NCBI RefSeq assembly: GCF_000149955.1
Contig: NC_030988.1
Coordinates: 877,522 to 941,521 of the forward strand
DNA from: Fusarium oxysporum f. sp. lycopersici 4287
Lineage: Eukaryota > Ascomycota > Sordariomycetes > Hypocreales > Nectriaceae
Direction of reading: 5' to 3'
DNA: 64,000 nucleotides
The position numbers and the translations under genes are program-made. The first letter of the stretch is position 1. Every line of letters begins with the position of its first letter. Positions 54,962-64,000 of this stretch are shown here, in pieces. Under the pieces are notes generated by a model. That model was not told the DNA's origin and made no database searches. It was given only the letters and a program-made list of their open reading frames with translations.

Positions 54962-55831
54962 ATGTCTGGGAAAGTTCAACTTCTACCGGCATCCGCTGCT
55001 CCTTTCGCCCGTCGAGCTTCATCTGTTCAAGTTGTCTTGGCTTCCAAGGTTGAACCATGGCTTACTAAAACCCTGAAGCGTATCATGACGGAAAAACGCC
55101 CTCTCAACTCCGTACAGCAACACAAGGAATATCTCTGTGAAATTCTTTCATCACCGAATGCCATATGGACATTAACATCGCTCATGCTACCCAAGGCACC
55201 TGAGTCCGACTTCAAACGGGATGCTAGCAACCCTCTGATCGAGGCCATTATGAATTATGAACTCGTCCATGTTGAGGCATACGTTGTTCATATCGACATG
55301 GTTCTGGAGAATGAGGTCGCCTATAAGCTCACCAAGGACACCATCGATGTTCTTGTCAGATACCACAAGGAAATTCATTGCGTTGATGTCAAGACTAACA
55401 CACGCGACTGGGAGGGCAAGGAGCAGCAGTGTGAGAGGCTTCACGATGCTTTTACCAAAGACGTCAACCAATTTGTCTTCCGCACCCACGTCTCTGCTCT
55501 CGAGGGCCTTGAGGAGGAGGGTGCCGGCGAACTCCTTTGCCGCAGGAGTGAGAAAGTTAAGACGAGCATCTGTGCGCTTATGAAGCCTCTGTTACCTCCA
55601 CCTTCGCCCAAAGCCGTTGGAGCTGACCGACTACGTCCACTGCTACCTAAGTCTCCATCGAATAATATGTGCTCGCAGCATGGTCCCCAAGGCGTTCTCG
55701 TTGCTTTTGACTCGCAGAGTCACGGTATAGCATCCCAGGTCGATTCAATTACAAGTTCTATATCCACTAGCACACTCACACAACCTACCAACTTATTGCT
55801 CAGGGATATAACGCAAGTAATTGTCCCTGAC
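54962..55831 (+). pseudogene. 5' part of a hypothetical gene cut by a hAT insertion
   Basis: ATG-started frame of 290 codons that ends only because the transposon's first bases, TAG at 55832, create a stop. The product is helical and charged: SSPNAIWTLTSLMLPKA, SDFKRDASNPLIEAIM, VHVEAYVVHIDMVLENE, HVSALEGLEEEGAGELL, then a Pro/Ser/Thr-rich tail. No family recognised. Two decayed relatives lie at 25735 and 29150. Its missing 3' end is at 58560-58814 on the other strand; the uninterrupted ancestor would have had 374 residues. Confidence 0.75.
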
Positions 55832-58445
55832 TAGAGATGGATTTAATGCTGCATCATTACATAAAATGCGCTTTTTGCATTAAATATTTAAAGCAAGACG
55901 CGCTTTGTATGCATTATTTCCTGTCGCACTGAGCGTGCTTAAAGGGTTAGAGTGAATATGATGAGCAGCAGCAAATGTGTTGATTGATGTCTTAAGTTTT
56001 CTCTTGTGCGGGGTATTCCATCCCGCACAGTTACTTAAAGCATATAGCTAGATTACTAATGCCTACCCTGCGACATTTCCTCTTCTATCTTAGGCTTAGC
56101 GCCTTCTATAATAGGTTTAGTGCATAGGAACAATATAAGTCCTTTTCCGACCTCCTTTTCTCCACAGCCTTCAACCGTCTGTCGATGTATCCCCCTGAAA
56201 CTTCTCAATTCGACTCCCCACTACCTTCAGACCCTCCGTGTGTCTTCTACAATGCCCAGAACCCCTGGAAGGCCAGCCGATCACCAGGTCCACCGAGAAT
56301 TTATCACGCTTGCCTCCGACGCTAGTTCGGGTTTCAAGAACTCTAGAGTCAAGTGCAAGCACTGCGGCCACGAGATAACCAAGGGCACTACTCGTCAGAA
56401 GAAGCACTTACTTCGCCATTGTCCCAATTACAAAAGGCAGCAACAGTCTCAGCAGCCTCAACTTACTCATCACTTTCCTGTAGTGGACAAGACCTTTAAG
56501 CAGATGCTTGATGAGCTTGCTGCTATAGCAATTTTTGCTGATGGCCGTCCATTTAACCTCTTTGAGTCCAAACGAATGCGGATTCTGTTGAGCAAGCTAA
56601 ACACTGCCTGGCAACCACCGTCTCGTCGCCGAGTACAGCGGCTGCTAGCCCCGACTTATTCTCAGTACCACAATCAAGTCCAGGCTATCCTCGACCAAGC
56701 AGAACATATCAACGTAATCTTTGACGCCTCAGACAACATCACAAGTCATCGAATTATCAATATCTCGATACAGGTGGCAAATGGTACGGCGTTCTACTGG
56801 AAGACGTTTGATACAGGACAGATTCAACACACGGCTGAGCACTACATCGATCTTTTGTATCCTGAGCTGGAGATAATTTGCAAGGGCAACTTCTTGCGAA
56901 TTAACTCGTTTTGCACAGATACGGATAGCGTGATGAGGAAAGCTCATGTGCATTTGGCAGCAAGAAAGGAATTCCAACATTGCTTCTTTTCCCTCTGCGA
57001 TTCACATGGGCTACAGCTACTCATCAAGGACATCCTAGAGCAGCCGTTCTTTGAGGAGGCATTCAAAAGCGCTACATTAATTGTCACCTTCTTCAAGAAG
57101 TCGAAACTGCAGTTGGCTCGATTGAGAGAAGCACAAAAGGCAGCTTGGGGCCACCATAAGGCGTTTTTATCTGCGTGCGTCTTTCAGTTTTTCTGACTCC
57201 TAGCTATAGCTGACTGCTCGCTTTAGTGTAATCACACGCTGGGGCAGTCAGTTCAATGCTTTACAGTCAGTTTTACGCTGTAAAGAGCCTCTCCAAGCAT
57301 ACGCTCGCCGTCCTGACGTAAGGGCAGAGCTAGCCTCCGGCTCTCTCGAGCTTCTTCCAAAGGTGCTGGAGTCTGTCAATAACCCTCACTTCTGGATACG
57401 CCTAGAGACTGTTTTGGCCATAATTAAGCCTGTCAACAGTCGTCAGCGTGCCTCAGAAGCCGATCGGGCTCACATCGGCCATGTGATTCCTCGTTGGCTG
57501 GAGATTAAAGCAGAATGGAAAGCACTTGACGAGTCTCAGCAACATCAAGACGTGAATTTCAGCGAGCTGTATTCCGTATGGTTAAACCGTATGGATAAAC
57601 AGACATATGATATTCATTATGCGGGATTTGCATTACGGCCTGACACAGTCGGGACTAAGCTTGAAGAACAGCTGATGATGAAAGTGCTGCAGTTCTTTAA
57701 GTCAGCAGTCAATCCTGCTGACTACATCAATATTGTTCGAGAATTTAACCACTTCCGAGCACAATCGGGCGGCCGGTTTGCTGCAGGAGGCTTAGTCTAT
57801 TCAAAAGAATGGACTCCATTAGATGCTTGGATGCTTCTTGATAACCAAGGCAGCAAGCTGGCTGCACTTGCAGTCCGGATCTTTGGAACCATAGCCAATT
57901 CAGTTCCCTCAGAGAGATCATTCTCGGCAGTTAACTTCCTCCACAGCAAGGCACGCAACAGACTCACACCAGCCAACGCTGACAAGTTGGCGTTCATCTA
58001 CATGAACGAACGGGTGCTAGAGAGGATAACGCAGTCTCAGAATCAACCTCTTGATCATCGCAATGATCATTCTACGGTGGTCAGCTGGGAAGATTTGACA
58101 GAAGACGGTTGGCTTACACTCGAAGATACGTATATGGAAATTCATTGCGCATCAAATCTGGAAGTTGACGCTGTTGTCGGCGAGTTCACTCACCAACCCG
58201 CCTCCGACGGAGAAGAGACAGTGGTGGACACACTTGAGGTCGAAGATGGGTCAGAGAGCGAAGGAGCGGGGGAAAAATTGACCTAATTTTGCTTGGTTGT
58301 TTGTATGATATGGCCCATGGGCAGCTTCATAAATGGGTCGTAATATTGCAATAAAAAGCGCGCTTTTTATTAGGAATAAAATGCTGCTTCGTTATAATAA
58401 AAAGCAGCTTAATACACATGTGTATTATGCACGTGCCCATCCCTA
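55832..58445 (+). mobile_element. hAT DNA transposon, copy A (2614 bp)
   Basis: Ends are TAGAGATGG (left) and CCATCCCTA (right), short imperfect inverted repeats. Subterminal regions are rich in GCGCTTTTT and TGCATTAA-type motifs. Flanking 8-mers are TCCCTGAC (left) and GGTCTTTC (right), which do not match each other but match those of copy B in reverse complement. It carries one full transposase gene. Confidence 0.92.
56252..58286 (+). CDS. hAT-family transposase, copy A
   Basis: Two exons, 56252-57174 and 57227-58286, joined in phase across a 52-nt intron (GTGCGT...CTTTAG) to give about 660 aa. I chose the ATG at 56252 (MPRTPGRPADHQ), although an in-frame ATG exists at 56120 or near it. 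A BED-type zinc finger (VKCKHCGHEI with KKHLLRHC) is followed by the catalytic core with IFDASDNIT, CDSHGLQLLIKDIL and VITRWGSQ. The C-terminal hAT dimerisation domain contains ANSVPSERSFSAVNFLHS and RNRLTPANADKLAFIYMNE. The conserved Asp and Glu-bearing regions appear intact, so it could be active. Confidence 0.93.
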
Positions 58446-58822
58446 GGTCTTTCAGGTTTTCGAACCCCTAATGCGGCCCTTGATAGCACGGCTTCTTTTG
58501 CCACCTGTATTGCCTCATCAAGGTGCCTGGGAACGATGCCTCGATCCATTGACCTAACACTACCTCGTGCTCATACATAGACTTGACATCGACGACGGAA
58601 CATCTGCAAGCGCCAGGTAAGTGTCTATAGATGCACGATTGAAGATAAGTAAGCTATCTTGAGCTAGAAATGGAGCCGATGCTAAAGGCAGAGACATCTG
58701 GTCACTAAGACGTCCACCTGATATAAGTGAAGGGGCAGCGCCCATGTATACCTTACCCGCCGCATCAACCCAGTATGGACCAGGAACGAGCTCGCAAGGG
58801 AATTGCATACGGGGGTCAGGGA
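58446..58822. other. 377-bp inverted spacer between the hAT copies
   Basis: Bounded by the 8-mers GGTCTTTC and GTCAGGGA. Its reverse complement restores both target-site duplications and the reading frame of the 54962 gene, so it has been inverted relative to the flanks. Confidence 0.9.
58560..58814 (-). pseudogene. Displaced 3' end of the gene at 54962
   Basis: The minus-strand frame PRMQFPCELVPGPYWVD onward, 84 codons and TAG, continues in frame from codon 290 of the 54962 gene once the TCCCTGAC duplication is counted once. It is Ser/Leu/Ala-rich with no recognised domain. It now lacks a start and promoter of its own. Confidence 0.85.
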
Positions 58823-61439
58823 TAGGGATGGGCACGTGCATAATACACATGTGTATTAAGCTGCTTTTTATTATAACGAAGCAGCATTTTATTCCTAATA
58901 AAAAGCGCGCTTTTTATTGCAATATTACGACCCATTTATGAAGCTGCCCATGGGCCATATCATACAAACAACCAAGCAAAATTAGGTCAATTTTTCCCCC
59001 GCTCCTTCGCTCTCTGACCCATCTTCGACCTCAAGTGTGTCCACCACTGTCTCTTCTCCGTCGGAGGCGGGTTGGTGAGTGAACTCGCCGACAACAGCGT
59101 CAACTTCCAGATTTGATGCGCAATGAATTTCCATATACGTATCTTCGAGTGTAAGCCAACCGTCTTCTGTCAAATCTTCCCAGCTGACCACCGTAGAATG
59201 ATCATTGCGATGATCAAGAGGTTGATTCTGAGACTGCGTTATCCTCTCTAGCACCCGTTCGTTCATGTAGATGAACGCCAACTTGTCAGCGTTGGCTGGT
59301 GTGAGTCTGTTGCGTGCCTTGCTGTGGAGGAAGTTAACTGCCGAGAATGATCTCTCTGAGGGAACTGAATTGGCTATGGTTCCAAAGATCCGGACTGCAA
59401 GTGCAGCCAGCTTGCTGCCTTGGTTATCAAGAAGCATCCAAGCATCTAATGGAGTCCATTCTTTTGAATAGACTAAGCCTCCTGCAGCAAACCGGCCGCC
59501 CGATTGTGCTCGGAAGTGGTTAAATTCTCGAACAATATTGATGTAGTCAGCAGGATTGACTGCTGACTTAAAGAACTGCAGCACTTTCATCATCAGCTGT
59601 TCTTCAAGCTTAGTCCCGACTGTGTCAGGCCGTAATGCAAATCCCGCATAATGAATATCATATGTCTGTTTATCCATACGGTTTAACCATACGGAATACA
59701 GCTCGCTGAAATTCACGTCTTGATGTTGCTGAGACTCGTCAAGTGCTTTCCATTCTGCTTTAATCTCCAGCCAACGAGGAATCACATGGCCGATGTGAGC
59801 CCGATCGGCTTCTGAGGCACGCTGACGACTGTTGACAGGCTTAATTATGGCCAAAACAGTCTCTAGGCGTATCCAGAAGTGAGGGTTATTGACAGACTCC
59901 AGCACCTTTGGAAGAAGCTCGAGAGAGCCGGAGGCTAGCTCTGCCCTTACGTCAGGACGGCGAGCGTATGCTTGGAGAGGCTCTTTACAGCGTAAAACTG
60001 ACTGTAAAGCATTGAACTGACTGCCCCAGCGTGTGATTACACTAAAGCGAGCAGTCAGCTATAGCTAGGAGTCAGAAAAACTGAAAGACGCACGCAGATA
60101 AAAACGCCTTATGGTGGCCCCAAGCTGCCTTTTGTGCTTCTCTCAATCGAGCCAACTGCAGTTTCGACTTCTTGAAGAAGGTGACAATTAATGTAGCGCT
60201 TTTGAATGCCTCCTCAAAGAACGGCTGCTCTAGGATGTCCTTGATGGAGTAGCTGTAGCCCATGTGAATCGCAGAGGGAAAAGAAGCAAATGTTGGAATT
60301 CCTTTCTTGCTGCCAAAATGCACATGAGCTTTCCTCATCACGCTATCCGTATCTGTGCAAAACGAGTTAATTCGCAAGAAGTTGCCCTTGCAAATTATCT
60401 CCAGCTCAGGATACAAAAGATCGATGTAGTGCTCAGCCGTGTGTTGAATCTGTCCTGTATCAAACGTCTTCCAGTAGAACGCCGTACCATTTGCCACCTG
60501 TATCGAGATATTGATAATTCGATGACTTGTGATGTTGTCTGAGGCGTCAAAGATTACGTTGATATGTTCTGCTTGGTCGAGGATAGCCTGGACTTGATTG
60601 TGGTACTGAGAATAAGTCGGGGCTAGCAGCCGCTGTACTCGGCGACGAGACGGTGGTTGCCAGGCAGTGTTTAGCTTGCTCAACAGAATCCGCATTCGTT
60701 TGGACTCAAAGAGGTTAAATGGACGGCCATCAGCAAAAATTGCTATAGCAGCAAGCTCATCAAGCATCTGCTTAAAGGTCTTGTCCACTACAGGAAAGTG
60801 ATGAGTAAGTTGAGGCTGCTGAGACTGTTGCTGCCTTTTGTAATTGGGACAATGGCGAAGTAAGTGCTTCTTCTGACGAGTAGTGCCCTTGGTTATCTCG
60901 TGGCCGCAGTGCTTGCACTTGACTCTAGAGTTCTTGAAACCCGAACTAGCGTCGGAGGCAAGCGTGATAAATTCTCGGTGGACCTGGTGATCGGCTGGCC
61001 TTCCAGGGGTTCTGGGCATTGTAGAAGACACACGGAGGGTCTGAAGGTAGTGGGGAGTCGAATTGAGAAGTTTCAGGGGGATACATCGACAGACGGTTGA
61101 AGGCTGTGGAGAAAAGGAGGTCGGAAAAGGACTTATATTGTTCCTATGCACTAAACCTATTATAGAAGGCGCTAAGCCTAAGATAGAAGAGGAAATGTCG
61201 CAGGGTAGGCATTAGTAATCTAGCTATATGCTTTAAGTAACTGTGCGGGATGGAATACCCCGCACAAGAGAAAACTTAAGACATCAATCAACACATTTGC
61301 TGCTGCTCATCATATTCACTCTAACCCTTTAAGCACGCTCAGTGCGACAGGAAATAATGCATACAAAGCGCGTCTTGCTTTAAATATTTAATGCAAAAAG
61401 CGCATTTTATGTAATGATGCAGCATTAAATCCATCTCTA
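58823..61439 (-). mobile_element. hAT DNA transposon, copy B (2617 bp)
   Basis: Nearly identical to copy A but in the opposite direction. Ends are TAGGGATGG (58823) and CCATCTCTA (61439). Flanking 8-mers are GTCAGGGA and GAAAGACC. It is three bases longer than A owing to three single-base insertions in exon 1. Confidence 0.92.
58982..61019 (-). CDS. hAT-family transposase, copy B, with scrambled catalytic-core segment
   Basis: Exons 61019-60094 and 60041-58982, same structure as copy A. The BED finger and C-terminal dimerisation domain match A exactly as translated. Between 60242 and 60316 three one-base insertions (an extra T, an extra T and an extra C) shift and then restore the frame. Where A has LAARKEFQHCFFSLCDSHG, B has FGSKKGIPTFASFPSAIHM. 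The conserved CDSHGLQLL block is therefore lost and the protein is probably inactive, unless the insertions are sequencing errors. Confidence 0.88.
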
Positions 61440-61520
61440 GAAAGACCACCCCATGATACAAAAACCCTTTTCAGCCTTATAGAAAAGACGGAGGCTCGTA
61501 CTCACTTACTGAGGATTCTG

Positions 61521-62340
61521 CCTCACTTGCTGGAGAGTCATTATGGCCGGTGCATCCCGGATGCGATTCGATGAAGAATCAGTATAATCCGGGCAAGGCC
61601 CTCAACCCGCAAGGACGAGGATTTAATTAACTCTGAAGAATGGAATCCCGGGCCTCGATTGAAAACGTGGGACATCGCACTGCTAATCATGAAGAGCAGC
61701 TTCAGCATTTTGTCTCAAATCCTTTTGGAATATAAAGTGCGATTTGAAATAATTCCGAGAATGCCCTTTTTAGGTTTCCTTGTGTGTATTTTAAAAAGCT
61801 TATTTGATGTAAGGAAAGAGCTTGAAATTACTGCTGCTAGAAAGAACCGCCCTATCATAGGTCAAAAGTAGATTTCCGCCTTCGCCTCATCATGCACCGG
61901 CTCGTTAGCCCAGTCATTCATAACACCACCTCACTCTCTGGACGGGTAGCATAGACCGGGCATCACAGATGCGATTCGATGAAGAATCAGTATAATCCGG
62001 GCAAGGCCCTCAACCCGCAGGACGAGGATATTAACTCTGAAGAATGGATCCGGGCCTCGATTGACGTGGGACATCGCACTGCTAATCATGAAGAGCAGCT
62101 TCAGCATTTTGTCAAATCCTTTTGGATATAAAGATTTGAAATAATTCCGAGAATGCCTTTTTAGGTTCCTTGTGTGTATTTTAGTTTATTGATAAGGAAA
62201 GAGCTTGAAATTACTGCTGCTTGAGAACCGCTATCATAGGTCAATGTAGATTTCCGCCATCGCCTCATCATGCACCGCCTCGTTAGCCCAGTCTTTCATA
62301 ACACCACCTTACTCTCTGACGGGTAGCATAGACGGCCTTC
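61521..62340 (+). repeat. Two-unit tandem duplication differing mostly by small indels
   Basis: Unit 1 begins CCTCACTTGCTGGAGAGTC at 61521 and unit 2 CCTCACTCTCTGGACGGG near 61929. The internal block GATGCGATTCGATGAAGAAT appears at 61559 and 61968. Unit 1 is about 30 bases longer through many insertions of 1-4 bases (for example GAATGGAATCCCGGGCC against GAATGGATCCGGGCC), with few substitutions. Confidence 0.85.
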
Positions 62341-64000
62341 ACACACTGAAACCGCATTGGATCGGGCGAGTCGCCAGCTGGCACAATAGAGGAAGAATCA
62401 GATCTTATGATGATGATGAGCATCGCACAACCTTGCCGCGCAGGGGACGGTATGGTAGAATGCTTCACTGGATATTCAACAAAGGGCAAGCTGGAAAAGT
62501 GATCGTTGCACCGATGGGCCGGCCACTAACAAACCGGACTGCGCTATGAAGCAAAGGAGAACCGTCACCTATGCGAATAGCTTTTTCTTGATACGCCATG
62601 CATTCTTTGAACACTATACGCTGCACAAGTGCTAGTGCTCACGAGGAAAGCACGAACTAGACACGGCGAGATTTTCGTACCCATTGAGGTACCTGCCCGC
62701 CAGTCCATCCCTTGGATTTGATGAGTGGCATGATGCTTCCAGGATCCTCGTGTTCGACAAAAATGGCTGACGTATCAGCGAGGTTTTTATCAATGCGGGG
62801 TAGTCTTGAGAGCCTCAGAGATGTCGGTAGAAGAGAGACAGAATGGCTACCTGGGGCTGGAAAAACACATTTCAAACTGATGTCGCCTCCGAGTGTCGCT
62901 TCAGGAATTCTTCGTATTGCCCGAATCCACAGCCTTGAGCTCCCGAGTCAAGGGGAAGAGGTTAAGAAACAGGGCGAGTCGGTCCAGAGGCTTGCGCAGA
63001 AATGATGGGCTAGTATCTGAAAGATCCTGGCATCGGCTTCTTGCGCTGCGCAGACAACCCATGTTCTCAATTGTAACCATTGGCTAGTTCGACACAGCCG
63101 CCTTTCGAGTGTAAAAAGGAATACACTGCTGCGTTGAGGCCGACCAATCGGAGGCATATTACATCGCGTTGCGCAAGCCGTTGAATAGAATTTGTAGTCA
63201 AGTTGGGCATTCTCTGCGATTCACGCTCAACCATTCCAGGGCCATGGCGCATACTCCCTGCGGGCCAGATCGACAGGTTTGAAAGGAACTTTCGTAGTGG
63301 CCACAGGCGTGTAGATGTGCAGGCGAAATTCGCCCCCTTCATCTTCTACTCTTCCAAAGTCGCCTTTTGGAGGAAGAGCTGAGCCTCCGGAAGGCACTTA
63401 CACGACTCACTCACACCGATTTCACATTTACACAATTCTCAAATAACAATCCCAAGGAACTTGTCACTTGTAATTTCTGTTCCAATCTGGGCATATAGTA
63501 CTAAATACTCCTGCACCAGTTGACACGCCCCTATGCTACACATGAATATATATAATCATCTCCTCCGTCTGTCTCGTAGAGCCACAGCAGCCGCACTACT
63601 CCATCACTCTCAAACACGCATAAATTAGCACTCTCATCCCGCCAGGACAGAAGCTTCAAAGCCACCAGTCAATACATCCGAAGATAATCGCAGTTGTAGA
63701 AACAGCACATCTCTACCACCTGTGAAAACAGGTTTTTCAACTAGGAAATCAACGCCTGTCTCCTGTCATCGCCCGAGAGGATCTTTGTGCAGAGTAAGCA
63801 GCGCACAAGACTCTAGAATTCGGAAACCATGTGTACTATATATACCTATATATATGCCTACCATGAAGGGTGTAGCGAGCAGGTGTTCTCGGCGTATTTT
63901 TCTGCGCAGACTCTAACCATGGCGAAGCCTGCGCCAAGGCCCGGTCTACATCGCCAAATATGTTCCCGCTCCCTATGACGCTTTCTTCTTACCCTACGTC
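62341..64000. other. Gene-poor end of window
   Basis: No intact gene supported. Minus-strand frames at 62657-62875 and 63067-63342 read like protein (FVEHEDPGSIMPLIKSKGW; RLWPLRKFLSNLSIWPAGS) but lack ATG starts or a joining model, and I recognise no family. Confidence 0.35.

Larger units (their letters stand above)
52425..55300 (+). repeat. Segmental duplication, copy 2 (partner 23375-26076)
   Basis: Same order and orientation as copy 1, interrupted by the assembly gap at 54074-54420. Copy 2 keeps longer open frames than copy 1, so it is the better preserved member. Confidence 0.8.

Noticed and set aside
56729..56980. Minus-strand frames inside the hAT copies
   Set aside because: Antisense to the transposase and repeated in both copies only because the element is duplicated.
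55832..61439. The inverted hAT pair as one large composite transposon
   Set aside because: The outer flanks TCCCTGAC and GAAAGACC do not form a target duplication, and the inner flanks show each copy inserted on its own before an inversion.

Overview
The window comes from a filamentous ascomycete, most likely a Fusarium-like member of the Hypocreales. The evidence is short spliceosomal introns of about 45-70 nt with CTAAC-type branch sites, and families typical of that group: a FunK1 kinase, a PTH11/rhodopsin-type 7-TM protein, a Con7-like C2H2 factor, a BCS1-like AAA ATPase and a POD-6/Kic1-like GCK kinase. Low gene density, many relics, diverged segmental copies, hAT transposons and a 347-bp assembly gap suggest an accessory or subtelomere-like compartment. 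The genus is an inference; no diagnostic marker is present.

Layout. 1-1.3 kb: FunK1 kinase cut by the window edge. 1.3-5.2 kb: gene-poor. 5.2-6.5 kb: five-exon rhodopsin/PTH11-type membrane protein. 8.2 kb: small protein with an internal duplication and Cys tail. 10-11.4 kb (-): zinc-ribbon plus RING-H2 ubiquitin ligase. 14.7-16 kb (-): Con7-like zinc-finger factor with a damaged first intron. 17.4 kb: degenerate tRNA-like element. 17.7-19.7 kb: BCS1-like ATPase. 21.4-22.1 kb: hypothetical N-terminal domain followed by an orphan PMP3-like exon. 23.4-26.1 kb: first copy of a diverged segmental duplication. 27.9-29.0 kb: disordered acidic protein. 30.5-31.5 kb: remnant of a fungal transcription factor. 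33.4-36.2 kb: SNF2-family ATPase with frame problems. 39.4-41.6 kb (-): GCK-family kinase. 42-43.6 kb: AT-rich repeats and a hAT-type MITE. 43.9-47.5 kb: two hypothetical genes on opposite strands, each with 12-bp in-frame acidic repeats. 50.0-51.3 kb: a seven-exon HP1-like gene with one chromodomain and two chromo shadow domains. 52.4-55.8 kb: second copy of the segmental duplication. 55.8-61.4 kb: two nearly identical hAT transposons in inverted orientation. 61.5-62.3 kb: tandem duplication. The rest is gene-poor.

The two strongest results are these. (1) A split HP1-family gene with a duplicated chromo shadow exon, fully reconstructable with in-phase introns. (2) An inversion between the two hAT copies, shown by exchanged 8-bp target-site duplications. 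The inversion cut a host gene in two and left its 3' end on the opposite strand about 3 kb away; the reading frame closes exactly when the inversion and insertion are undone on paper. No operon-like cooperation is expected. The genes read as independent eukaryotic units, although the kinases, ubiquitin ligase, Con7-like factor, SNF2 ATPase and HP1-like protein all belong to signalling or chromatin families.
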